In this document: one piece after another, positions 26,405-34,755 of the stretch | How positions within the stretch are numbered: the first letter of the stretch is position 1 | Layout: every line of letters begins with the position of its first letter | Assembly (NCBI GenBank): GCA_003612395.1 | Contig: RAYQ01000010.1 | Location: 111,014 to 175,013 of the forward strand | Direction: 5' to 3' | DNA: 64,000 bases | From: Parablautia intestinalis | GTDB taxonomy: Bacteria > Bacillota > Clostridia > Lachnospirales > Lachnospiraceae | Position numbers and translations under genes: made by a program | Notes under the pieces: model-generated | What the model was told of the DNA's origin: nothing | What the model saw: only the letters and a program-made list of their open reading frames with translations | Database searches by the model: none

Positions 26405-27745
26405 ATGCCGGTCAGGAAATCTATGCAGTCAGTTCTAAGCTTTATAAAGTCCGCCAATCAATTTTTGTGGAGCGGCCCCCTTTTATTTCTGCTAATGGGT
26501 ACACATCTTTATTTTACCATGAAACTTCGTTTTCCGCAGAAAAATATTTTAAAAGCCATCCGTCTATCTGTGACTCCTGAAAAATCCGGAGACGGAAATA
26601 ATCTCTCTGTTTTTGCCACCCTTTCTACCACCCTTGCCGCCACTCTTGGCACCGGCAATATCATAGGTGTATCTACTGCAGTGGCTTTGGGAGGCCCCGG
26701 CGCCATTTTCTGGTGCTGGATCACCGGAATCCTGGGCATGGCAACCACTTATGCGGAATGCTTTTTAAGCGTACGCTTTCGCAGCCGTGATAAAACCGGC
26801 GCTTATCAGGGCGGACCTATGTATATGTGGCAAAATGGTTTACATAATATTGCCGTAGGGAAATTTTACGGTTTTTTAACATTAATTGCTGCTTTTGGCG
26901 TGGGCTGCACCACACAATCCAACTCCATCACCCAGACGACCTCCGTAAGCTTTGGTTTAAATCCTCATGTTGCAGGATTTCTGGCAGCTTTACTGGCAGG
27001 TCTTGTTATTGTGGGCGGAATCCGCTCTATTGGAAATGTCTGTATGAAAATCGTACCCTTTTTGGGAATTCTTTATACCGCAAGCTGCCTGCTTCTTCTT
27101 GTGTTAAACCGCGAAGCCTTTCTGCCTGCTGTCCGCCTTATTCTCTCTAATGCCTTAGCTCCCAGGGCGGCCATCGGAGGCGCTGCAGGTTCTTCGCTGA
27201 TGCTCACGGCCCGTTATGGCATTGCCAGAGGTCTTTTTACCAATGAAGCCGGAATTGGCACGGCCGCCATCACCGCAGCGGCATCAGAGACCTGCCATCC
27301 TGCCCAGCAGGCTTATGTGTCCATGACCGCCGTATTCTGGGATACTGTGGTGATGTGCCTTTTAAGCGGACTGGTCATTGTGACGAATATGCTCCTGCAC
27401 CCGGAATCCACCTTAAATGTAAATGAAGCAGGACTCACCGATGCCGCATTTTCTTTCCTTCCCTTTCTGGGAAATACCTTTTTATCCCTGTGCCTTATTG
27501 CCTTTGCCATCACAACTCTCATCGGCTGGTCTTATCTAGGAGAACAGGCCTACTGCTATCTGACAGGCAACAGGGGCATTTTCGCATATAAAGTAGCCTA
27601 TATTGTAATGATATATGTGGGCGCCGTATTGCCCTTAAACCTTGTATGGGAATGTACAGACTTAATCAACGCCTTTATGGTTCTGCCTAATGTGGCGGCG
27701 TTATTCCTTCTGCAAAAATATCTGCACAGCAATATACATGCTTAG
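26405..27745 (+). CDS. Alanine/glycine:cation symporter (AGCS family)
   Basis: A 446-residue transporter that takes up alanine or glycine with Na+ (or H+). Family signatures are clear: LATTLGTGN-type sequence (LAATLGTGNIIGV) at about residue 80, GGPGAIFWCW, GGPMYMWQNG, and RGLFTNEAGIGTAAITAAA near 290. About 10-11 membrane helices are present. The start at 26405 has AAAGG 5 nt upstream; an ATG six codons later is possible. It is divergent from the DUF3810 gene, 90 nt away. No glycine riboswitch is evident in that short gap. Confidence 0.93.
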   Translation: MPVRKSMQSVLSFIKSANQFLWSGPLLFLLMGTHLYFTMKLRFPQKNILKAIRLSVTPEKSGDGNNLSVFATLSTTLAATLGTGNIIGVSTAVALGGPGAIFWCWITGILGMATTYAECFLSVRFRSRDKTGAYQGGPMYMWQNGLHNIAVGKFYGFLTLIAAFGVGCTTQSNSITQTTSVSFGLNPHVAGFLAALLAGLVIVGGIRSIGNVCMKIVPFLGILYTASCLLLLVLNREAFLPAVRLILSNALAPRAAIGGAAGSSLMLTARYGIARGLFTNEAGIGTAAITAAASETCHPAQQAYVSMTAVFWDTVVMCLLSGLVIVTNMLLHPESTLNVNEAGLTDAAFSFLPFLGNTFLSLCLIAFAITTLIGWSYLGEQAYCYLTGNRGIFAYKVAYIVMIYVGAVLPLNLVWECTDLINAFMVLPNVAALFLLQKYLHSNIHA

Positions 27746-27821
27746 CATCCGCTGCGTTTTTATAGAGCAAAAGCGCAGTGACGGAAAATAATTAATTTCC
27801 GCGGCGGTAGGCGATGGCCCC

Positions 27822-27850
27822 TTGCATCTTTTTCATACATCCACTATAAT
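27822..27850 (+). promoter_or_regulatory. Sigma-A promoter of the MATE transporter gene
   Basis: TTGCAT (27822-27827) and TATAAT (27845-27850) with 17-nt spacing. The leader to the start at 27961 is about 105 nt and contains the partial dyad GTGATGAAC/GTATCACAG, which could be a site for an unlinked regulator. Confidence 0.65.
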
Positions 27851-27960
27851 ACTGTATCAAACACCTGTGATGAACTATTTGCTGCTAAAGCACAGAAATG
27901 GTATCACAGACACAGCTTGTGCACAAATTTGCGCTTTACTGGCAGGAGTGAGGGATTACT

Positions 27961-29271
27961 ATGAAAAAGAAATACATGGGATACATTTTCCCATCCATGC
28001 TTTCCTTTCTATTAACCGGTATTTATTCGATTGTTGATGGTATTTTTGTGGGCAGGGCCATGGGAGATCCGGGGCTTGCCGCTATTAATATTGCCTGGCC
28101 TTTGGTGGCCCTTATCATCTCTTTGGGAACAGGCATTGGCATGGGAGCCTCCGTAATGGTGTCCTTAAACAATGGAGCCGGAGATACAAAAAAAGCTGCA
28201 AAAGCAGAAGGCAACGCCTTTTTTCTGCTTTTTACAGGCTCTCTTTTGCTGACGCTTATTCTTTTCCTTTTTGGCAGACCGCTCCTTTGGCTGCTGGGAG
28301 CAAGGGACGGACTTCTCCCTCTTGCGTACACTTATCTGCAGTTTATCCTTCTGGGCGGTATTGTTCAGATATTTGCCTCCGGCATGGTACCTCTTATGCG
28401 CAACCGCGGCGCATCCTTTTATGCCATGTGCGCCATGGCTCTTGGATGTATTTCCAATATTTTTCTGGATTATTTGTTTGTAATGATCTTAGATCTAAGG
28501 CTTATGGGCGCTGCGTTAGCTACGGTCCTTGGACAGGTACTTACCCTGATTTTGTCCATTATATTTTATGCCAGAAAGAAAAACCGCATTGCCTTTGCGG
28601 ATATGCAGCCTGACAGAAAAACAATTTTTTCTATATTAAAGGTGGCCCTGTCCCCCTTTGGGCTGACCTATCTTCCCTCCGTGACCATAATTTTTATGAA
28701 TCTGCAGGCCCTAAAATACGGAGGCGAGGAAGCTGTCAGCGCTTACGCAGTGCTGGCATACATCATCTCCTTCATGGAGCTTTTGGTTCAGGGCATTGGC
28801 GATGGCAGCCAGCCATTGCTTTCCCTGAGCAAAGGCCGCGGGGATGAAAAGAGCCTGAATCTCTATACTGCATGGACCTTTTCTCTGGGGATAGGTTTCG
28901 GCCTTATAGGCGCTTTCATTTTTGTGCTTGTAAGAAATGTCCTGCCTGTTTTTTATGGCACTTCTCCAGAGGCCGCCGCCTATATTGTTTATGCTGCCCC
29001 TGCTTTTGCACTGGTCATGGCTCTTTACGGGCTGACCAAGCCTGCTGTTTCTTATTTTTATGCAACCCACCGGGTAGTACGCTCCAGCCTTCTGGTATAT
29101 GGAGAAATTGCCCTGACTGCGCTTTTTATCTTTGTACTGCCCCTTTTCATCGGCCTTGACGGTGTCTGGTATACCATCCCCTCCGTTCAGGTAGTGCTGG
29201 GGATTTTTTGTATTTTCTTTCTGAAAAAACAACGGCCAGCACGCTCCGCGAGCTCTTCTTATGTTAAATAA
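27961..29271 (+). CDS. MATE-family efflux transporter
   Basis: A 436-residue multidrug/toxin extrusion family protein with 12 membrane helices in two pseudo-symmetric halves (IYSIVDGIFVGRAMGD near the N-terminus; a matching GIGDGSQPLLSLSKG in the second half). MATE proteins export cationic compounds with Na+ or H+ antiport. GGAGTGAGGG precedes the ATG. The final 13 or so residues (starting QRPARSAS) are encoded by an intergenic repeat that has merged with the 3' end; relatives would normally end near the last helix. It has its own promoter. Substrate is unknown. Confidence 0.93.
   Translation: MKKKYMGYIFPSMLSFLLTGIYSIVDGIFVGRAMGDPGLAAINIAWPLVALIISLGTGIGMGASVMVSLNNGAGDTKKAAKAEGNAFFLLFTGSLLLTLILFLFGRPLLWLLGARDGLLPLAYTYLQFILLGGIVQIFASGMVPLMRNRGASFYAMCAMALGCISNIFLDYLFVMILDLRLMGAALATVLGQVLTLILSIIFYARKKNRIAFADMQPDRKTIFSILKVALSPFGLTYLPSVTIIFMNLQALKYGGEEAVSAYAVLAYIISFMELLVQGIGDGSQPLLSLSKGRGDEKSLNLYTAWTFSLGIGFGLIGAFIFVLVRNVLPVFYGTSPEAAAYIVYAAPAFALVMALYGLTKPAVSYFYATHRVVRSSLLVYGEIALTALFIFVLPLFIGLDGVWYTIPSVQVVLGIFCIFFLKKQRPARSASSSYVK
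29229..29265 (+). repeat. Palindromic repeat forming the 3' end of the MATE gene
   Basis: Bases 29221-29251 match 43923-43953 at about 28 of 31 positions, including CAACGGCCAGCACGCT. This copy is read as the C-terminal codons of the MATE transporter; the other copy is intergenic. Confidence 0.6.
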
Positions 29272-29322
29272 TAACCTGGGCCCGGCTTCGTAAGCCGGCT
29301 TAAGGTGATAAATTTTAAAGTT

Positions 29323-30333
29323 TTATTCCACCTTAACGCTGATCTCTCCGCTGGAAAGTTTCTCTGTCACGCCATCCTCATATTGAACCTCCAGATAGCA
29401 GTCGTCGTCTATGCCAAGCGCTTTGGCATATTCCCGCCCCGGTCCGCTTTCCGCTCTCCCAGGCGCTCCCTCCGGCATGAGAATACGGACCTTTTTTCCA
29501 ATGACAAAACAGCGTTTCCTGTATTCTTCCAGATAGTCTCTTGCCGGAAATGCCTGATAATATTTCATGAAATCCACCAAAAACTCTACCGCCAGGCGGT
29601 TTCTTAAGTTTTCTTTTGGAAGATCGCTGGTAAACACAGAGCCTGCCACATCCTTAAGTTCCTTCGGAAACCCTCCGCAAGGCTCATAAAGATTAATACC
29701 AATCCCCACAATCACATATTCCAGCTTTCCTTCCTCTAAAGATGCTGACCCCTCCGTCAGGATCCCCGCTATCTTCTTACCGCGCATCCAGATATCATTG
29801 ACCCACTTAATCTGCACCGGCTCCCCGGCAATCTTCTCAATTGCCTTTGCGGCGGCAGCGGCAGTAAGCGTGGTTAACATGGTACCTTCCTCCGGTGTTG
29901 CGTCCGGGTGGAGAAGCAGGCTTAAATAAATTCCCGTTCCCTCCGGCGAATAAAAAGAACGTCCTCTCCGGCCCCGGCCCGCGCTCTGTTCCTCAGCAAG
30001 TAAAACCATATCCTGCTTCTCCCCTGCAGCCACATACTGTTTTAATACATTGTTGGTGGAATCCACCTTTTTTTCCACATGAATTTTCAGCAAAACTCCG
30101 TTTTCATTTAATTTCTGCGCTATAAAGGCTGCTGAGAGCATGTCCGGCGCTTTCTTAAGCGTATATCCTTTATTGTTTACAGCTTCAATTCCATAGCCGT
30201 CCTTTTGCAGAGACTTAACCGCCTTCCACACACTTGCTCTTGTTACGGAAAGCAAATCCGCAATTTCCTGCCCGGAAAAGAAATCCCCGCGGTGGTTCTC
30301 CAGCAGCAAAAGCACCTCATCCTTCACAATCAT
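29323..30333 (-). CDS. birA: Biotin-[acetyl-CoA carboxylase] ligase / biotin operon repressor BirA
   Basis: A 336-residue bifunctional protein. An N-terminal winged helix (SGQEIADLLSVTRASVWKAV, about residues 18-37) binds DNA. The central ligase domain has the biotinyl-AMP loop GRGRRGR near residue 115 and a KWVNDIWM segment that holds the catalytic lysine region; a small SH3-like domain ends the protein. It attaches biotin to carboxylase subunits and represses biotin genes. The start is the ATG at 30333 with AGAGGTG upstream. No biotin biosynthesis genes lie nearby. Confidence 0.95.
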   Translation of the reverse strand: MIVKDEVLLLLENHRGDFFSGQEIADLLSVTRASVWKAVKSLQKDGYGIEAVNNKGYTLKKAPDMLSAAFIAQKLNENGVLLKIHVEKKVDSTNNVLKQYVAAGEKQDMVLLAEEQSAGRGRRGRSFYSPEGTGIYLSLLLHPDATPEEGTMLTTLTAAAAAKAIEKIAGEPVQIKWVNDIWMRGKKIAGILTEGSASLEEGKLEYVIVGIGINLYEPCGGFPKELKDVAGSVFTSDLPKENLRNRLAVEFLVDFMKYYQAFPARDYLEEYRKRCFVIGKKVRILMPEGAPGRAESGPGREYAKALGIDDDCYLEVQYEDGVTEKLSSGEISVKVE

Positions 30334-30502
30334 ATCTACACCTCTATTTTTTCTTTCTCCAAAAGTATAACGAAATTTTAACACAATGTAAATATTTACT
30401 TAATTTAATCTCTCTACTAAAAATTCACAGATAATACATTTTGTTTTGTCATTTTTTGCGTGTTTTTGTCTATTATTCATTTTTTCAGGCTGGAAATCTC
30501 AC

Positions 30503-30531
30503 TTCACAATCCCATAAAAAAGGTGTATAAT
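30503..30531 (+). promoter_or_regulatory. Sigma-A promoter of the M23-bactofilin operon
   Basis: TTCACA (30503-30508) and TATAAT (30526-30531), 17-nt spacing, about 115 nt before the gene. The leader contains a GACCGGA/TCCGGTC hairpin close to the start. Confidence 0.65.
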
Positions 30532-30653
30532 CGAGAAGAATTGTTGTACCTTCCGCGTATTGCGGATCATGCCTGCAAAATCACATCAGCAGGCAGACCG
30601 GAAATTTGTATCCGGTCTTACACCGCCGTAAAACGGCAGAATGGAAATCAACT

Positions 30654-31388
30654 ATGAAACAGCAAAGACATAAGCGCAGGGAATCCTTTTCCGTACTTCT
30701 CATCTCTAATGTGGACAGAAGCAACAGACAATTTTCTGTTTCCCTTACCTTCATCCGCCTGATTTTCTTCCTGATACTCCTTATTCTGGCTGTTATCGGG
30801 ATACTGACTTTTTTGTTTCTTGCAGGAAACCAAAAGCAGAATATGCTTCGCGCACAGTTAACTACCCAGGAGGCGATGGTAGAACAATTAAATGCTGAAA
30901 AGGATGTCCTTGACAATGAAATCCAGGCTCTGAGAGCAGAAAACAACGATCTGCGCCAGGTGTCCAAAATTATTACAACCAAGCGGGAAGAAGCTGCCGC
31001 TGAAGAAGCGCCGGCCAGTAATCCCCTTCCCACCCTTTTCCCTTCTTCAGGCTCAGGCATTCTGATTGAAACATACTCGGAAGATCGGCCTTACCTTTCG
31101 ATTAATACCCACACTGAGGGTAAAATTGTTGCAACTGGTGACGGTACGGTGGTGACAGTCGGCTCTGACGACACTTACCCGCTCATCCTTGAAATAGAAC
31201 ACGAAAACGGCTATAAAACACGTTATATGTGTAACCAGGACGTACAGGTTCAAACCGAGGAAGGATCCCAGGTGAAAGCCGGAGATCTTTTATGTACCAT
31301 CACCTCCGATGATACCCAGCTGGACTATCAAATCTTTTTGAATGAAGAAGCTATAGACCCGCTTCGTATCATTGATGCAAAGGGATAA
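30654..31388 (+). CDS. Membrane-anchored M23/LytM-domain protein with degenerate active site
   Basis: A 244-residue protein. A basic cytoplasmic start is followed by a membrane helix at about 32-57, a coiled coil at about 62-105 (heptads through QLNAEKDVLDNEIQALRAEN), an Ala/Pro linker and a LytM fold (about 135-240). In active M23 peptidases zinc is held by His/Asp in the first strand, YAHL and HLHF. Here the positions read YMCN and QLDY, so the metal ligands are gone, as in SpoIIQ-like or EnvC-like regulators. It probably binds cell wall or partner proteins outside the cell. The bactofilin gene follows by 25 nt. Confidence 0.85.
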   Translation: MKQQRHKRRESFSVLLISNVDRSNRQFSVSLTFIRLIFFLILLILAVIGILTFLFLAGNQKQNMLRAQLTTQEAMVEQLNAEKDVLDNEIQALRAENNDLRQVSKIITTKREEAAAEEAPASNPLPTLFPSSGSGILIETYSEDRPYLSINTHTEGKIVATGDGTVVTVGSDDTYPLILEIEHENGYKTRYMCNQDVQVQTEEGSQVKAGDLLCTITSDDTQLDYQIFLNEEAIDPLRIIDAKG

Positions 31389-31413
31389 AAACAGGCAAAT
31401 ATGGAGGAATACT

Positions 31414-31863
31414 ATGTTAGGAAAAAATAAGAGCACATCTTCCTCAGAAGATGCACGAACAAATGTAAACACAATTATCGGCGAAGGAGCTGTCTTTGAC
31501 GGCAACTTAAGCGCCCCCGATACCATCCGCATAGATGGAATCATAAACGGGAACTGCTCCTGCGAAAAGAAGCTGATTCTTGGCTCTGCCGGTCAGATCA
31601 AAGGAAATATTTACGCTCAGGATTTGGTTATCTCCGGAAAAGTGGACGGCGATATCTCCGCCACAGGAAAATTAGAGCTTCTCTCCACAGGAAAGATAAA
31701 TGGCAACATTATCGCTAAATCTCTTGTGATAGATGAAAATGCCAGCTTTGATGGCAGATGCACCATGGCCGTGTCACTGCCTGATCATTCTTCTAACGTT
31801 GTGACAGATGAAAAAAAGGATGACAAATCTGACAAAAAAGAAAAATACAAAAGTGAGAACTAA
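31414..31863 (+). CDS. Bactofilin (polymer-forming cytoskeletal protein)
   Basis: A 149-residue protein with the bactofilin beta-helix (DUF583) at about residues 20-115. The repeats NTIIGEGAVFDGNL, IRIDGIINGNC, GQIKGNIYAQDLVIS and GKVDGDIS are regular right-handed helix turns. The tail is highly charged Lys/Asp. Bactofilins polymerise without nucleotide and act as scaffolds for cell-wall enzymes at curved or polar sites. GGAGG lies 6 nt before the ATG. Co-transcription with an M23-family protein fits the known functional link between bactofilins and LytM factors in cell shape. Confidence 0.92.
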   Translation: MLGKNKSTSSSEDARTNVNTIIGEGAVFDGNLSAPDTIRIDGIINGNCSCEKKLILGSAGQIKGNIYAQDLVISGKVDGDISATGKLELLSTGKINGNIIAKSLVIDENASFDGRCTMAVSLPDHSSNVVTDEKKDDKSDKKEKYKSEN

Positions 31864-31900
31864 GCGCGGCAGGAATAAACTTCCTTACGGAGACTTACAT

Positions 31901-31929
31901 AAAAAGGGGCGGGAAATCCGCCCCTTTTT
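31901..31929 (+). terminator. Intrinsic terminator after the bactofilin gene
   Basis: AAAAAGGGGCGG (31901-31912), a 5-nt loop, and CCGCCCCTTTTT (31918-31929) form a perfect stem ending in a T-run. The A-run allows function on the other strand as well. Confidence 0.92.
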
Positions 31930-31944
31930 ATTACAATAAGCGGC

Positions 31945-32012
31945 CTCTAAAGCGCGGCAGCGTTTGCTAAAATAAGCTGACCTGCGAAACGTGACAGCAT
32001 TTGTTTAGCATA
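31945..32012 (-). repeat. Two tandem REP-like palindromic repeats at the 3' side of malQ
   Basis: On the reverse strand AATGCTGTCACGTTTCGCAG is followed by AAACGCTGCCGCGCTTTAGAG, each with CTTATT downstream. Both match the core seen at 1815-1852 and the tandem pair at 50716-50795. Confidence 0.6.
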
Positions 32013-32030
32013 ATTCCCCCATCAGAGGCT

Positions 32031-33533
32031 TTAAGGGCAGCGCCCGTAAGTTTCCGTAAGTTTCCTTATCTCCTCTATAAGCGCGGCCGTAATTTCCCCT
32101 TCTCTAAGGCGCCATTTCCAGTTTTTTCCCAGAGTGGAAGGGGTATTCATTCTTGCCTTATTGGTATAGCCCAGGTAATCCTGAATAGGAATAATACAGG
32201 TGTTGGCCACACTGCGCATGGCAAGACAGATCATCTCTTTATAAATCATTTTGTCCGTAACCTGGTCATTATGAATGTATTCCCTGACCATCCGGCGCTC
32301 TTTAGCGGTAATCTTTTTAAACCAGGAGCACAAAGTTTCGTTGTCGTGAGTTCCTGTATAAACCACACAGTTTCTGTCATAATTATGTGGAAGATAATCA
32401 CTGGCGCTTCCCGTATCTCTGCTGTCAAAAGCAAATTCCAGAACCTTCATGTTGGGAAAACCGCTCTCTCTTACAAGCCAGCGCACGGAATCCGTTATAA
32501 ATCCCAGATCTTCCGCGATAATACTCTTTTGTCCAAGTCTTGCACGGACCGCATGGAACAGATCCATCCCCGGCCCCTTTTCCCAATGTCCCCGCTCAGC
32601 CGTAGTGTCTCCATAAGGAATGGAATAATACTCGTCAAAGCCTCTGAAATGATCAATCCGGACCACATCATACAATTCAAAGCAGACACTAAGGCGTCTC
32701 AGCCACCAGTCATATCCCTGATTTTTATGATAATCCCAGCGGTACAGAGGGTTCCCCCACAGTTGCCCTGTCCTTGCAAAAGCGTCCGGCGGACAGCCTG
32801 CAACTGCAACAGGCATGTTTTCATCATCCAGCTGGAAAAGCTCAGGCCCTGCCCATGTATCTGCACTGTCAAAGGCTACATAAATAGGGATATCTCCAAT
32901 GATGCTGATTCCCTGCCTGTTGGCATAAGCTTTCAGCTCCATCCACTGCTGCCGGAATTTAAACTGAATATATTTATAAAACTCAATATCAAAATATAAC
33001 TCTTTCCGGTAATAATCCAGGGCATTATCGCATCTGAATCTGATATCCTCCGCCCATTCAACCCAGCTTTTTCCCTGGAAACAGTCTTTCACCGCCATAA
33101 ACAGCGCATAATCATCAAGCCACCAGCTATGTACCTCACAAAAACGTTTAAATTCCGGATTTTCATAAATCCGGCTCCGCTCATATGCTTTTCTAAGAAG
33201 CTTAAAGCGGCCCGCATACAGCTTTCCATAATCCACAGATGCCGGCCTGTTTCCAAAATCCACGCTGTCGCATTCGTCCTTTTCAAGCACCCCTTCCTCT
33301 ATCAGCGCCTCCAGGCTGATAAAGTAAGGATTCCCGGCAAACGTAGAAAAGGACTGGTAGGGCGAATCCCCATAGCTTGTAGGACCCAAGGGCAGTATCT
33401 GCCAGTAACTCTGGCCAGCCGCCTTTAACTGATCAACAAACGTATAGGCACTTTTTGAAAAACATCCAATCCCATACTTTGACGGCAGACTGCTGACAGG
33501 AAGCAGTATACCGCTTGCTCTTCTTTCCCCCAT
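32031..33533 (-). CDS. malQ: 4-alpha-glucanotransferase (amylomaltase), GH77
   Basis: A 500-residue GH77 enzyme of normal length. It transfers maltodextrin units between alpha-1,4-glucans in cytoplasmic maltose/glycogen metabolism. Recognised segments are SGILLPVSSLPSKYGIG at the start, WQILPLGPTSYGDSPYQSFS, the catalytic Asp in VRIDHFRGF near residue 295, IIAEDLGFIT with the acid Glu near 342, and a C-terminal GTHDNETL. GGAGG lies 5 nt before the ATG. No other maltodextrin gene is adjacent. Confidence 0.96.
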   Translation of the reverse strand: MGERRASGILLPVSSLPSKYGIGCFSKSAYTFVDQLKAAGQSYWQILPLGPTSYGDSPYQSFSTFAGNPYFISLEALIEEGVLEKDECDSVDFGNRPASVDYGKLYAGRFKLLRKAYERSRIYENPEFKRFCEVHSWWLDDYALFMAVKDCFQGKSWVEWAEDIRFRCDNALDYYRKELYFDIEFYKYIQFKFRQQWMELKAYANRQGISIIGDIPIYVAFDSADTWAGPELFQLDDENMPVAVAGCPPDAFARTGQLWGNPLYRWDYHKNQGYDWWLRRLSVCFELYDVVRIDHFRGFDEYYSIPYGDTTAERGHWEKGPGMDLFHAVRARLGQKSIIAEDLGFITDSVRWLVRESGFPNMKVLEFAFDSRDTGSASDYLPHNYDRNCVVYTGTHDNETLCSWFKKITAKERRMVREYIHNDQVTDKMIYKEMICLAMRSVANTCIIPIQDYLGYTNKARMNTPSTLGKNWKWRLREGEITAALIEEIRKLTETYGRCP

Positions 33534-33555
33534 AATAACCTCCGCTTTTTAAATT

Positions 33556-33888
33556 TTATATAGAAAATACAAACTGCACGGACACCATATAGACAACTGT
33601 CCCAAGAGCAATGCTAAGCAGCGTATTCCTTTTCCATAAGTGCAAAAAAACTACCGTCCCCGTTCCCAGAAGCTCCGGCAGGCCATATGGCGCCGACCAA
33701 ACTTTTACTCCGCGCAGACAGTACACAACTAACATCCCGATAATTGCATAAGGCAGCATCTTTGACAGATATTGAACAAAAGCAGGCGTCTTTTTCTTTC
33801 CCCCGAAAAACAGAAAAGGCAGAGCCCGAAGCAGCAGTGTAACTATGGCAATTACTGCCACCATAAGGCCGGAATAAAGGTTATTCAT
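33556..33888 (-). CDS. azlD: AzlD-type branched-chain amino acid exporter small subunit
   Basis: About 110 residues with three or four membrane helices (VAVIAIVTLLLRALPFLFF; MLPYAIIGMLVVYCL; VVFLHLWKRNTLLSIALG). The RALPFLFF and LPYAIIGMLVVYCL segments are typical of AzlD. With AzlC it forms a two-subunit exporter of branched-chain amino acids. The start is taken as the ATG at 33888, overlapping the azlC stop by 8 nt; in-frame ATG and GTG codons at 33894 and 33897 are alternatives. It follows malQ's start by 22 nt on the same strand, so azlCD-malQ may be one transcript. Confidence 0.9.
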   Translation of the reverse strand: MNNLYSGLMVAVIAIVTLLLRALPFLFFGGKKKTPAFVQYLSKMLPYAIIGMLVVYCLRGVKVWSAPYGLPELLGTGTVVFLHLWKRNTLLSIALGTVVYMVSVQFVFSI

Positions 33889-34585
33889 CTGCATCACCGC
33901 CTTTTTCCGCCTGCTTAGTGCAGGGTATCTTTCTTAAAACCATAAGCGCTGTCGTGATAGCAAGCATGGAAGGAATCAGAAACCTCTCCGCCCCGAAAAT
34001 AGAAAGACATACCAGCGATGCCGCTACGCCAATCAGGGAACTTAAATGATTGGAAGTGCCCTTCCACTGCTCAACAAAAACCACAATGAATAAAGCCGTC
34101 ATGGAAAACTCGATTCCGGACGTATTAAAAGTAAGCAGACTTCCGATAAAGGCCCCTGCCACACTTCCGGCAATCCAGTAGCTTTGATTAAGCAGGGAAA
34201 CCAAAAAGAAATACCTGTTCTTATCCACACCCTCCGGCACTTCCCCGCTGCATACCAGAGAGTAGGTTTCATCCGTCAGCGCAAAGATAAGATAGGGCTT
34301 TTTCGCGCCAGTATCCTTATATCGGTCAATCATGGAAATGCCATAAAAAAGATGTCTTGCGTTGACCATTAAGGTCATTAGCGCTGCCGCAAGCAGCGAA
34401 GCGCCGCCAGTTAGCAGATCAACTGCAACATACTGCATGGATCCGGCATAAATAAAAAGACTCATACAAAAAGCCCACCATACACCGTATCCATTTGCCT
34501 CAAGAAGTATTCCGAATCCCATTCCCAGCACCAGATAGCCTGCCATCACAGGAAGGGAGCGTTTAAATGCATATCTGATATTCAT
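33881..34585 (-). CDS. azlC: AzlC-type branched-chain amino acid exporter large subunit
   Basis: A 234-residue protein with six to seven membrane helices. It carries the family segments PVMAGYLVLGMGFGILL near the start, SLFIYAGSMQYVAVDLL and NARHLFYGISM, then the loop ALTDETYSL. AzlC forms the main channel of the AzlCD exporter in the cytoplasmic membrane. The start is the ATG at 34585 with AAGGGA upstream. The overlap with azlD indicates translational coupling. In B. subtilis azlCD is Lrp-like regulated; no such gene lies here. Confidence 0.93.
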   Translation of the reverse strand: MNIRYAFKRSLPVMAGYLVLGMGFGILLEANGYGVWWAFCMSLFIYAGSMQYVAVDLLTGGASLLAAALMTLMVNARHLFYGISMIDRYKDTGAKKPYLIFALTDETYSLVCSGEVPEGVDKNRYFFLVSLLNQSYWIAGSVAGAFIGSLLTFNTSGIEFSMTALFIVVFVEQWKGTSNHLSSLIGVAASLVCLSIFGAERFLIPSMLAITTALMVLRKIPCTKQAEKGGDADE

Positions 34586-34700
34586 TATTTCCCTTTGCTG
34601 CAAGGTGGACAAAGTTCACCTTTGCTTCATCTGTCAGTATTATACCATAATAAGAATAACACACCGGAGGTAAATATACAAATCCAAAATTATAACTGAA

Positions 34701-34738
34701 AAATGATGTAAAATCTTTCATCGGATTTTACATCATTT
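34701..34738 (-). terminator. Intrinsic terminator downstream of the first flavodoxin-fold gene
   Basis: Perfect 15-nt arms at 34701-34715 and 34724-34738 with an 8-nt loop; on the reverse strand the stem ends in ATTTTTC. It lies 17 nt past the stop codon of the gene at 34756. Confidence 0.8.
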
Positions 34739-34755
34739 AACATGCCTGCCCCTTT

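Noticed and set aside
26314..26405. Glycine riboswitch before the alanine/glycine symporter
   Set aside because: The gap is only about 90 nt and I could not find the conserved glycine-aptamer core.
32001..32999. A 332-codon forward open frame opposite malQ
   Set aside because: GH77 motifs are present on the reverse strand and the forward frame is rich in improbable codons; it is a shadow.
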